Shown here in pieces: positions 8,227 through 14,300 of a DNA stretch of 16,406 nucleotides. The notes beneath the pieces were generated by a model. The model did not search any database. It was not told the DNA's origin and was given only the letters and a program-made list of their open reading frames with translations. The translations under genes were made by a program, and so were the position numbers. The first letter of the stretch is position 1, and each line of letters opens with the position of its first letter. The DNA lies in contig JAZNQX010000185.1 in the NCBI GenBank assembly GCA_045590395.1, positions 1-16,406 of the forward strand. The letters are read 5' to 3'. This DNA comes from SIG607 sp045590395 (lineage in GTDB: Bacteria > Bacillota > Clostridia > Oscillospirales > Acutalibacteraceae).

Positions 8227-9456
8227 TTATACCGTAATTTCTTGGCTCTCTCCTAAATTTTTCATTATAATTTCATAACTGTTTTTGCTGGTGTAATTTT
8301 CAAGGAGATAGTTATATCCTTTTTCTCCCATAGCTTCAAGGTCTTCACCCAAGGCGAATTCAACAGCCTTTGTAAATTTATCTGCGCTGTCGCTTTCACA
8401 CCACCAGCCAAAGCCGCCCGTGCTTATAACCTTGCCTATATCAGTGTTTTTATCGGTACAGGCAAGAACCGGCATTTTGCTGTTCATATAACTTAAGAGT
8501 CTGCTTGGGAAATTAGGAATGGTAAAGCGTTTATCAAGGAAAATAAGACCTACATCAAACGCCTTTACAAATTCCTCATACTCAGCCTTTGGCAGTCCGT
8601 TTATAAGCAGAACATTTTTAGGCTTTCTCTCATCTACATAAGCTTTAAGCTTAGGATAATCGGTACCTGTTCCGCAAATAACAAAATATCTGTCGCTTTT
8701 ATTTTCATTGGCCTTAAGACATTCTATTACAAAGGGTATATCCTGAGGACGACCTAAATTTCCGCCGTATATGAATACCTTAGCGTCTTTTGGTATACCG
8801 TATTTATCCCTTATCTCAAGTTTACGCTCAGCACTTAAAAAATCGTCTGTTACTTCGATTGTATTGGGGCAAATATGTACCTTTGCTTTGTCAACTTCAC
8901 TGTTATGCTTTAAAACAAAATCTACATTTGCCTGACTCATACAGCCGATAAAGTCAGAAACCTTATACAGCTTCTTTTCTTTTTTGCGAAACATTTTGTA
9001 AAGGATACCCTTAAGACCTGTTTTGCTCATCATACCGATATCAACGGCATTCTGCGGAAAAATATCCTTAAGCAAAAGATACGAAACAGCATTATCCCGC
9101 TTTTTAATAAAGGAAACGGTTTCAACCTGAGTAACAGGCGGAGTGGGATAAAGCACCAAATCAAATTTAATATCCATAAAATACTTTTTTATTGCGGATA
9201 TATACTGATACGGAAGAAGTACTGTGGCAATACCCTTTTCTATTATATTACTTTTAGTAACATTACCCGTTTTAACGCGGAGCACTTGACAGCCCTCTTC
9301 TTCGCAAAGTGAAGTTTCCTTACCCTCTCTGCGCTGATTAGAGCCCATAACATACACATTATGTCCCTGACTTTTAAGTTCTCTTATAAGGTCAAGAGAA
9401 ATGGAATGCCCACTTAAATGCGGTACGGCGCTTATTGATAAAAAAAGGATATTCAT
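8227..9456 (-). CDS. WbuB-like GT4 glycosyltransferase (candidate FucNAc transferase)
   Basis: GT-B enzyme of 409 aa that resembles WbuB, which in E. coli O26 sits with fnlABC and is linked to L-FucNAc transfer. Visible family features are the N-terminal MNILFLSISAVPHLSGHS with the GHS loop, YPTPPVTQ (103-110), the acidic LLLKDIFPQNAVDIGMM (127-143), YGGNLGRPQDIPF at 230-242, CGTGTDY (261-267) and FPSRLLSYMNSKMPVLA (316-332). In many GT4 enzymes the LLxYM helix starts with a Glu that ends the EX7E motif. Here it is Ser322, which seems common in this subgroup. The presence of capE and capF in the same operon supports FucNAc as donor, but this is inference. The start is ATG 5 nt after the ATP-grasp stop, with an AGAAGGG-like ribosome binding site inside the end of that gene. 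Confidence 0.85.
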   Translation of the reverse strand: MNILFLSISAVPHLSGHSISLDLIRELKSQGHNVYVMGSNQRREGKETSLCEEEGCQVLRVKTGNVTKSNIIEKGIATVLLPYQYISAIKKYFMDIKFDLVLYPTPPVTQVETVSFIKKRDNAVSYLLLKDIFPQNAVDIGMMSKTGLKGILYKMFRKKEKKLYKVSDFIGCMSQANVDFVLKHNSEVDKAKVHICPNTIEVTDDFLSAERKLEIRDKYGIPKDAKVFIYGGNLGRPQDIPFVIECLKANENKSDRYFVICGTGTDYPKLKAYVDERKPKNVLLINGLPKAEYEEFVKAFDVGLIFLDKRFTIPNFPSRLLSYMNSKMPVLACTDKNTDIGKVISTGGFGWWCESDSADKFTKAVEFALGEDLEAMGEKGYNYLLENYTSKNSYEIIMKNLGESQEITV

Positions 9457-9461
9457 TTATT

Positions 9462-10697
9462 TTAAATTCCCTTCTCAGAAAGATTGGCTACTAAATCGTG
9501 GCGAATAAGGTCCTCACCGTCAATACTCAGAGCCTTTATACGCTGATTTGCAATAGCGTGATGCTTTTTAAGTGTTTCTATATTGTCAGTCTGTATGGTA
9601 AAGCAGGCGATTCTATCGCCACTGCTCTTCATACTTCCAACCTTTGTACCACTTGCTTTAAGCTGATAGTATTCATTTATAATTCCTTCATTCAGCAGTT
9701 CTTCAAAGCCTTCAAGACGGTCAATTATACCCTCTTTAGCATAAAGGAATTCGTTGATTATAAACGGGCGCGGTCTTCCGTCATCTTCATAGTGAGGTTT
9801 AAGACCTAAGGTAAGGTCGGCAACCGCCTTAATAACGTCAAAGCCTGAAACCCTTTTTATAAGTCTGAACTTAATGCCGCCGCCTGTTCTGGCACAGAAC
9901 TCTATAACTGAAATTCTCTTGCCGTCGGTAATCAGCTGAATAAGCATAGGCGAATTTTTAAGGCCGAAGCCGTCGGCTATTTTTTGGGCGGTATCTTTAA
10001 TCTTTGCTAAAATATCATCAGACACACCTGCAGGGTTTCTGGTTCTGTGAATAACAAAGCCTTCTCCCTTTACCTTGTCGGAAATAGAGGTGGTAAGAAG
10101 CTTGGCAACACCGTTTTCTACATAAACGTCTACCGTAACCTCTTCGCCCTCTACAAACTCCTCAACAATAACTGTGCCTTCGCGGCTTATATTTTTAGCC
10201 TCATAAAATGCGGTTTCAAGCTCGGCATTATTTAAAACCTTTTTAACACCGCGTGAGCTATAGGAGTCAATAGGTTTTACTATAATGGGAAACTGAAGCT
10301 CATTTATTTTATCAAAGTCAAGCTCACTCATTACTACATGCTTAGATGTAGGAACACCGTTTTCACAGAAAATCTTTTTCATATAAGATTTCTTAGATAC
10401 ATTTGCAGCAGTTTCGGCATCAATATAACAAGGAAGCGAGAGCTCATCTGAAATCTGAGCAACTATTTCAAGCACCTGGTCGGCACAAACGGTAATAAGA
10501 AAATCAACCTTTTCCTTTATGGCAACTTCCTTTACCGCTTCCTTATCAAGCACCGAAACGGGATAGAAAATATCACAGTATTTCCTACCTGCTACTTTTT
10601 CGTTCATATCTGCAAGAACAACGGTTATTCCTCTGCTTTTAAGGTCCTCCATTAACGCTAACTGCGGTATTCCTCCGCAAAGTACAAGAGCTTTCAT
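9462..10697 (-). CDS. ATP-grasp ligase of the polysaccharide cluster
   Basis: Soluble protein of 411 aa with a complete ATP-grasp fold. Such enzymes activate a carboxylate as an acyl phosphate and join it to an amine or thiol. The N-terminal pre-ATP-grasp domain starts MKALVLCGGIPQLALMEDLKS. ATP-binding residues are visible in FPIIVKPIDSYSSRGV (K141, then the glycine-containing loop) and in the hinge IVEEFVEGEEVTVDVY (E179, E180). The metal-binding segment is VIEFCARTGGGIKF (E266, R270). The family resembles the carbamoyl-phosphate synthase/D-Ala ligase-like enzymes labelled simply ATP-grasp protein. It lies between the phosphoglycosyl transferase and the first GT4, and two genes after a sugar 4-aminotransferase. 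An amino sugar is therefore a plausible amine acceptor (inference). The start is ATG with AAAGG 10 nt upstream. Confidence 0.85.
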   Translation of the reverse strand: MKALVLCGGIPQLALMEDLKSRGITVVLADMNEKVAGRKYCDIFYPVSVLDKEAVKEVAIKEKVDFLITVCADQVLEIVAQISDELSLPCYIDAETAANVSKKSYMKKIFCENGVPTSKHVVMSELDFDKINELQFPIIVKPIDSYSSRGVKKVLNNAELETAFYEAKNISREGTVIVEEFVEGEEVTVDVYVENGVAKLLTTSISDKVKGEGFVIHRTRNPAGVSDDILAKIKDTAQKIADGFGLKNSPMLIQLITDGKRISVIEFCARTGGGIKFRLIKRVSGFDVIKAVADLTLGLKPHYEDDGRPRPFIINEFLYAKEGIIDRLEGFEELLNEGIINEYYQLKASGTKVGSMKSSGDRIACFTIQTDNIETLKKHHAIANQRIKALSIDGEDLIRHDLVANLSEKGI

Positions 10698-10715
10698 AAA
10701 TTAAAAACCTTTCGT

Positions 10716-11363
10716 TTATTTTGTAGTCACTTTTTCGCTGTCGTTTACTTTTTTCTCGGTAATCGAGTCGTATTTATTAAAATCAATACCCTCTTTTTTG
10801 AATACAACCAAAATAGTCTTAAAAAATATCTTTATATCAAGCCAGAGTGAGAAGTTATCTATGTACTTAACATCGTACTCAATTTTTTCTGTCCAGGTAA
10901 GGTCGTTTCTGCCGTTAACCTGAGCAAGTCCCGTAATACCCGGGCGCATATTATGTCTTCTCATCTGCTCGTCTGTATACCGTTCAACCTGATACGGTAA
11001 AGTGGGGCGCGGACCTACAAAGCTCATAGTTCCGTTTATAACATTGAATATCTGCATAAGCTCGTCAATACTGGTCTTGCGCAGAATTCTGCCCACCTTT
11101 GTTATACGCTGTTTAGGTTCAAGCTGGTTTCCGTCTTTATCATAGCTTTCCTCGGGAATAAGCATTGTACGGTATTTATATATCTTAAAAACTTTACCAT
11201 CCTTGCCTACCCTGTCCTGAGTAAACACGGCAGGGCCCTTTGAGGTGGCTCTAATAACAATAGGCACTACAATAAAAACAGGTATAACGGTCAAAATCAG
11301 GACTATTATGCATCCTGCAACTATATCAAAAGCGCGCTTAATAAAAAGTTGAATATTTCTCAT
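10716..11363 (-). CDS. initiating phosphoglycosyl transferase (PglC/WbaP family, short form)
   Basis: Transfers a sugar-1-phosphate from a UDP-sugar to undecaprenyl phosphate and so starts assembly of the repeat unit at the inner membrane. At 215 aa it is the short monotopic form with only the catalytic domain. Motifs in order are KRAFDI (9-14) at the start of the re-entrant membrane helix (about 12-38), TQDRVGKDGKVFKIYKYRTM (48-67), the catalytic Asp-Glu pair D100-E101 in TSIDELMQ, GPRP (117-120) and PGITGLAQVNGR (141-152). The C-terminal tail beyond residue 195 is polar and likely variable. The gene lies 11 nt after the PglE-like aminotransferase, as in N,N'-diacetylbacillosamine-type clusters, which suggests an amino-dideoxy sugar substrate. 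The start is ATG with an AAAGGTG ribosome binding site. Confidence 0.93.
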   Translation of the reverse strand: MRNIQLFIKRAFDIVAGCIIVLILTVIPVFIVVPIVIRATSKGPAVFTQDRVGKDGKVFKIYKYRTMLIPEESYDKDGNQLEPKQRITKVGRILRKTSIDELMQIFNVINGTMSFVGPRPTLPYQVERYTDEQMRRHNMRPGITGLAQVNGRNDLTWTEKIEYDVKYIDNFSLWLDIKIFFKTILVVFKKEGIDFNKYDSITEKKVNDSEKVTTK

Positions 11364-11374
11364 AATTTCACCTT

Positions 11375-12496
11375 TTAGTTAAAAAAGCTTTTGATAATTT
11401 CAATTACTTTATCCTGTTCTTCCTTTGTCATCTTTATATCGCTGGGCAGACAAAGGCCGCGGCTGAAAATATCTTCACCCACACTATTGTCTTTTGCAGA
11501 TATAAAGTCATAACCTTCAAAAACAGGTTGCATATGCATAGGCTTCCATATAGGACGGGCCTCAATGTTTTCCTCTGCCAGTTTATTGATAATGTCCATA
11601 AAGGGCACGTCACAGCCCTTATCAATAAGAATACAGGAAAGCCAGAAGTTAGGGTCAGAGCATTCAAGATAGGGATTCATGGTAACGGGCAAGCCCTTAA
11701 AGGCTTCTTTGTATCTGTTGTAGATATCTCTCTTTAATTCCTTATGATCATCAAGATGCAAAAGTTGACCTCTGCCGATACCTGCAACAATATTGCTCAT
11801 ACGGTAGTTATAGCCTGTTTCGCTATGCTGATACCAAGGAGCTATATCTCTGGACTGAGTAGACCAGAAGTGAGCCTTTTTAATAGCCTCTTCATCGTCG
11901 CTGAGAAGCATACCGCCGCCCGAGGTGGTTATAATCTTATTTCCGTTAAAGCTTATTGCATTGTACTTACCAAAAGTACCGGTCTGAACGCCCTTGTAGG
12001 TAGCAGAAAGGCTTTCTGCCGCATCCTCAATAAGCACAGCGCCGTTTTCATCGCAAATAGCTCTTATTTCATCAAGCTTTGCAGGTACGCCGTAAAGATT
12101 AACCACAATAACACATTTACACTGTGGGTATTTTTTAAAGGCAAGACGAAGTGCCTCGGGGTCCATATTCCAGGTTTCATATTCGCTGTCGATAAATACC
12201 TGTCTTCCCTTTTCGTATGTAACGGGGTTAACGGTTGCCGCAAAGGTTAAGTCGGAACAGAAAACAATATCGTCCTGCTTTACACCCGCAAGCTTTACCG
12301 CAAGGTGCAGTGCCGAGGTACCGCTTACACAAGCCGCGGCATGTCCTACGCCAATATACTCTGACATTTCTTTTTCAAAACCGTCAACATTGGCGCCAAG
12401 GGGTGCAACCCAGTTGGTATCAAAGGCTTCCTTTACAAATTTTTGCTCTTCACCGTGAATAGTAGGCGAAGAAAGAAATATACGCTTATCTGACAT
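11375..12496 (-). CDS. PglE-like UDP-4-keto-sugar 4-aminotransferase (DegT/DnrJ/EryC1/StrS)
   Basis: PLP enzyme that aminates C4 of a UDP-4-keto-6-deoxy-HexNAc, predicted to make UDP-2-acetamido-4-amino-2,4,6-trideoxy-hexose in the cytoplasm. The PLP lysine is K187 in SFNGNKIITTSGGGML. The cofactor-binding segments SGTSALHLA (58-66) and IEDAAESL (156-163) are intact. The C-terminus keeps ARPIWKPMHMQPVFEG and RGLCLPS, which closely resemble Campylobacter PglE. Length is 373 aa, complete. It is the first gene of the operon, with ATG at 12496, GGAGAG 9 nt upstream, and a strong promoter about 50 nt upstream. No C5-retaining PglF-type dehydratase is visible in the window. Its ketosugar must come from an enzyme encoded elsewhere, or from CapE, in which case the product would be an L-sugar. 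Confidence 0.9.
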   Translation of the reverse strand: MSDKRIFLSSPTIHGEEQKFVKEAFDTNWVAPLGANVDGFEKEMSEYIGVGHAAACVSGTSALHLAVKLAGVKQDDIVFCSDLTFAATVNPVTYEKGRQVFIDSEYETWNMDPEALRLAFKKYPQCKCVIVVNLYGVPAKLDEIRAICDENGAVLIEDAAESLSATYKGVQTGTFGKYNAISFNGNKIITTSGGGMLLSDDEEAIKKAHFWSTQSRDIAPWYQHSETGYNYRMSNIVAGIGRGQLLHLDDHKELKRDIYNRYKEAFKGLPVTMNPYLECSDPNFWLSCILIDKGCDVPFMDIINKLAEENIEARPIWKPMHMQPVFEGYDFISAKDNSVGEDIFSRGLCLPSDIKMTKEEQDKVIEIIKSFFN

Positions 12497-12551
12497 TTTA
12501 TCACACTCTCCAAACTCAATAATATGCCATTATATATAATATATCTATAAT

Positions 12552-12580
12552 ATAATAACACTTTTATAGTCTTTCGTCAA
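12552..12580 (-). promoter_or_regulatory. sigma-A type promoter of the polysaccharide operon
   Basis: On the minus strand TTGACG (12580-12575) is followed by a 17-nt spacer and TATTAT (12557-12552). A TGT immediately upstream gives an extended -10, TGTTATTAT. Transcription should begin near 12545, leaving a leader of roughly 50 nt before the aminotransferase ATG. It is the only promoter I could assign to the eleven-gene operon. Confidence 0.75.
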
Positions 12581-12589
12581 TAATTATTG
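12578..12589. promoter_or_regulatory. 12-bp palindrome touching the operon -35 box (candidate operator)
   Basis: CAATAATTATTG is a perfect inverted repeat and overlaps the last three bases of the -35 box of the leftward promoter. Its position would suit a repressor or activator site for the polysaccharide operon. It is short and AT-rich in an AT-rich region, so it may be chance. Confidence 0.3.
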
Positions 12590-12653
12590 TGAAATATGCA
12601 ATAGTTGGTAATTAGGATTTCATAAAAAGTGATAATTTTTAAATTCTATCCTA

Positions 12654-12682
12654 TTGACTTATTAAACCCGATATGTTATTAT
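12654..12682 (+). promoter_or_regulatory. sigma-A type promoter of the SCIFF gene
   Basis: TTGACT (12654-12659), a 17-nt spacer and TATTAT (12677-12682), with TG at 12674-12675 forming an extended -10. Transcription should begin near 12689, giving a leader of about 27 nt before the GTG start of scfA. This is a near-consensus promoter, consistent with strong expression of a small peptide. Confidence 0.8.
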
Positions 12683-12702
12683 TTTAGCAGAGAAAATGTA
12701 TT

Positions 12703-12708
12703 GGAGGT
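12703..12708 (+). promoter_or_regulatory. ribosome binding site of scfA
   Basis: GGAGGT, 7 nt before the GTG at 12716. It is a near-perfect Shine-Dalgarno sequence and decides the GTG start over an in-frame ATG at 12629, which lies upstream of the promoter. Confidence 0.85.
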
Positions 12709-12715
12709 CAGTACA

Positions 12716-12868
12716 GTGAAACATATTATTACCATTGAAACTCGCAATCTTTGTGAAAGCGCTAAGAACGGCGGCTGCGGTGAATGTCAGACTTCTTGTC
12801 AGTCTGCTTGTAAAACAAGCTGCGGTATTGCTAATCAGGAATGCGAAAACAAGGCTGAAAGCAAATAA
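12716..12868 (+). CDS. scfA: SCIFF ranthipeptide precursor
   Basis: A 50-residue ribosomal peptide of the SCIFF family (six cysteines in forty-five residues), substrate of the radical SAM maturase encoded next to it. It opens MKHIITIETRNL, the conserved leader used for recognition, and continues into the Cys-rich core CQSACKTSCGIANQECEN. Cysteines are at 13, 21, 24, 28, 32, 36 and 43, which is seven; Cys13 is outside the canonical six. In the studied homologue CteA the maturase links Cys32 to Thr37. Here Cys32 is kept but residue 37 is Gly, in SCGIAN where many homologues have SCTVAN. The start is GTG with GGAGGT 7 nt upstream. A strong intrinsic terminator follows directly, which should favour peptide over maturase transcripts. 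The mature function of SCIFF peptides is not settled. Confidence 0.95.
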   Translation: MKHIITIETRNLCESAKNGGCGECQTSCQSACKTSCGIANQECENKAESK

Positions 12869-12879
12869 TTGCTAAACTT

Positions 12880-12908
12880 AAATGCCGCCGCTTAAGGCGG
12901 CATTTTTT
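12880..12908 (+). terminator. intrinsic terminator/attenuator between scfA and scfB
   Basis: AAATGCCGCC and GGCGGCATTT form a perfect 10-bp stem with a GCTTAA loop, followed by a T-run (12903-12908). It begins 11 nt after the scfA stop, and the scfB ribosome binding site lies a few bases after it. Because no separate promoter for scfB is visible, partial readthrough is the likely way the maturase is expressed. Confidence 0.88.
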
Positions 12909-12911
12909 CTT

Positions 12912-12916
12912 AGGAG
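12912..12916 (+). promoter_or_regulatory. ribosome binding site of scfB
   Basis: AGGAG, 7 nt before ATG 12924. An in-frame ATG at 12882 lies inside the terminator stem and has no ribosome binding site, so 12924 is the start. Confidence 0.85.
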
Positions 12917-12923
12917 ATTTATA

Positions 12924-14300
12924 ATGATTCATCAGTACAAACAATGCGGTCACAACATAGTTCTTGATGTTTGCAGTGGCGCCGTTCATGTTGTAGACGA
13001 TATTGCTTACGATATTATTTCGCTGTTTTGTGATAACAGTAAAAGTGATGTAATAGATAAAATTAAAACTAAATACAGCGATATTGATATAGCCGAAATT
13101 ACAGAATGTTATGAGCAGATAGAAAAGCTTAAAGAAGACGGCAAGCTTTTCACAAGTGATACCTTTGAGGGTATGGCAAACACCCTTAAAGAAAAAACCG
13201 CAGGGGTTATAAAGGCCCTTTGTATTCATATTGCCCACACCTGCAATTTAAACTGCGAGTACTGCTTTGCTAGTCAAGGTAAATACCACGGTGACAGAGC
13301 TGTAATGAGCTTTGAGGTTGGTAAACGCGCCCTTGATTTTCTTGTTGAAAATTCAGGCAGCAGACGAAACCTTGAGGTAGACTTTTTCGGCGGTGAACCT
13401 CTTATGAATTTTGAGGTAGTAAAGCAGATGGTAGCCTATGCACGTTGTATTGAAAAAGAAAAGGGCAAAAACTTCCGCTTTACCCTTACTACAAACGGTC
13501 TGCTTATAGACGACGAGGTTATTGAATTTGCCAATAAAGAAATGAGCAATGTGGTGCTTAGTCTTGACGGCAGAAAAGAAATACATGACCGCTTCCGCGT
13601 TGACTATAAAGGCAACGGAAGCTTTGATAAAATTGTTCCTAAATTCCAGAAACTCGTTAAGGAAAGAAACAACAAAAACTACTATATGCGCGGTACCTTT
13701 ACCCACGCTAATCCCGATTTCTTAGAGGATATAAAAGAAATGCTTAGCCTTGGCTTTACCGAGCTTAGTATGGAGCCTGTAGTATGTGCTTCGGGTGACC
13801 CTTCCGAGCTAACACTTGACGACCTGCCGATTGTTATGGAGCAGTACGAGAAACTGGCAGAGCTAATGCTTCAAAAAGATAAAGAGGGCAAGCCCTTTAC
13901 CTTCTACCACTATATGATAGATTTAAACGACGGCCCCTGCATTTATAAAAGAATTTCGGGCTGTGGCTCGGGCACCGAGTATATGGCAGTTACCCCTTGG
14001 GGTGATTTATACCCCTGCCATCAGTTTGTAGGCGAGGAAAAATTCAAATTAGGTGATATTTGGAATGGTGTCCAAAACACTAATGTACAGAAAGCATTTA
14101 TGAACTGTAACGTTTACGCCAGAGAAGAGTGCAAAACCTGTTGGGCAAGGCTTTATTGCTCAGGTGGTTGCGCGGCTAACGCCTATCATTCTACAGGCAG
14201 TGTTACGGGTGTATACAAATACGGCTGTGAGCTGTTTAAAAAGCGTATGGAATGTGCCATCGCAGTAGCAGTTTCAAGGCAGTTAGGCGGAAAAGTATAG
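12924..14300 (+). CDS. scfB: SCIFF radical SAM maturase (SPASM domain)
   Basis: Installs thioether crosslinks in the SCIFF peptide by radical SAM chemistry. At 458 aa it has the usual length. The first 90 or so residues form a RiPP recognition element-like domain that binds the leader. The radical SAM cluster motif is C107-x3-C111-x2-C114 (CNLNCEYC), followed by FASQGKYHGDRAVM, a typical SCIFF maturase segment. DFFGGEPLMN holds the GGE motif for SAM binding. The C-terminal SPASM region has C347 and C365 (with YPCHQF), then C403-x2-C406-x5-C412-x3-C416 and C435, enough ligands for two auxiliary iron-sulfur clusters. C339 and C395 are also candidates. The start is ATG with AGGAG 7 nt upstream. 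It lies downstream of scfA across an attenuator and shares its last base with the next gene. Confidence 0.95.
   Translation: MIHQYKQCGHNIVLDVCSGAVHVVDDIAYDIISLFCDNSKSDVIDKIKTKYSDIDIAEITECYEQIEKLKEDGKLFTSDTFEGMANTLKEKTAGVIKALCIHIAHTCNLNCEYCFASQGKYHGDRAVMSFEVGKRALDFLVENSGSRRNLEVDFFGGEPLMNFEVVKQMVAYARCIEKEKGKNFRFTLTTNGLLIDDEVIEFANKEMSNVVLSLDGRKEIHDRFRVDYKGNGSFDKIVPKFQKLVKERNNKNYYMRGTFTHANPDFLEDIKEMLSLGFTELSMEPVVCASGDPSELTLDDLPIVMEQYEKLAELMLQKDKEGKPFTFYHYMIDLNDGPCIYKRISGCGSGTEYMAVTPWGDLYPCHQFVGEEKFKLGDIWNGVQNTNVQKAFMNCNVYAREECKTCWARLYCSGGCAANAYHSTGSVTGVYKYGCELFKKRMECAIAVAVSRQLGGKV

Noticed and set aside
11744..12250. A 168-codon open frame on the plus strand
   Set aside because: It lies fully antisense to the PglE-like aminotransferase, which has strong family motifs, and the frame shows no recognisable domain.
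12529..12540. AT-only palindrome ATTATATATAAT downstream of the operon promoter
   Set aside because: Composed only of A and T in a very AT-rich stretch; such a repeat is expected by chance and has no supporting context.
12590..12622. Possible hairpin TGAAAT...ATTTCA between the divergent promoters
   Set aside because: The arms are only 6 nt with a 21-nt loop and no GC support, so neither a stable structure nor an operator can be argued.
12629..12715. N-terminal extension of the SCIFF peptide from an upstream ATG at 12629
   Set aside because: The ATG lies upstream of the predicted promoter and the strong GGAGGT site serves GTG 12716. The encoded extension does not look like a SCIFF leader, whereas MKH at 12716 matches the family start.
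12882..12923. N-terminal extension of the radical SAM maturase from ATG 12882
   Set aside because: This ATG is inside the terminator stem and has no ribosome binding site; ATG 12924 has AGGAG at proper spacing.
12831..13238. A 135-codon open frame on the minus strand
   Set aside because: Antisense to the scfA end, the terminator and the scfB start, with no plausible family features.
13353..13706. A 117-codon open frame on the minus strand
   Set aside because: Fully antisense to the radical SAM domain of scfB and hydrophobic only through complementary codon bias.
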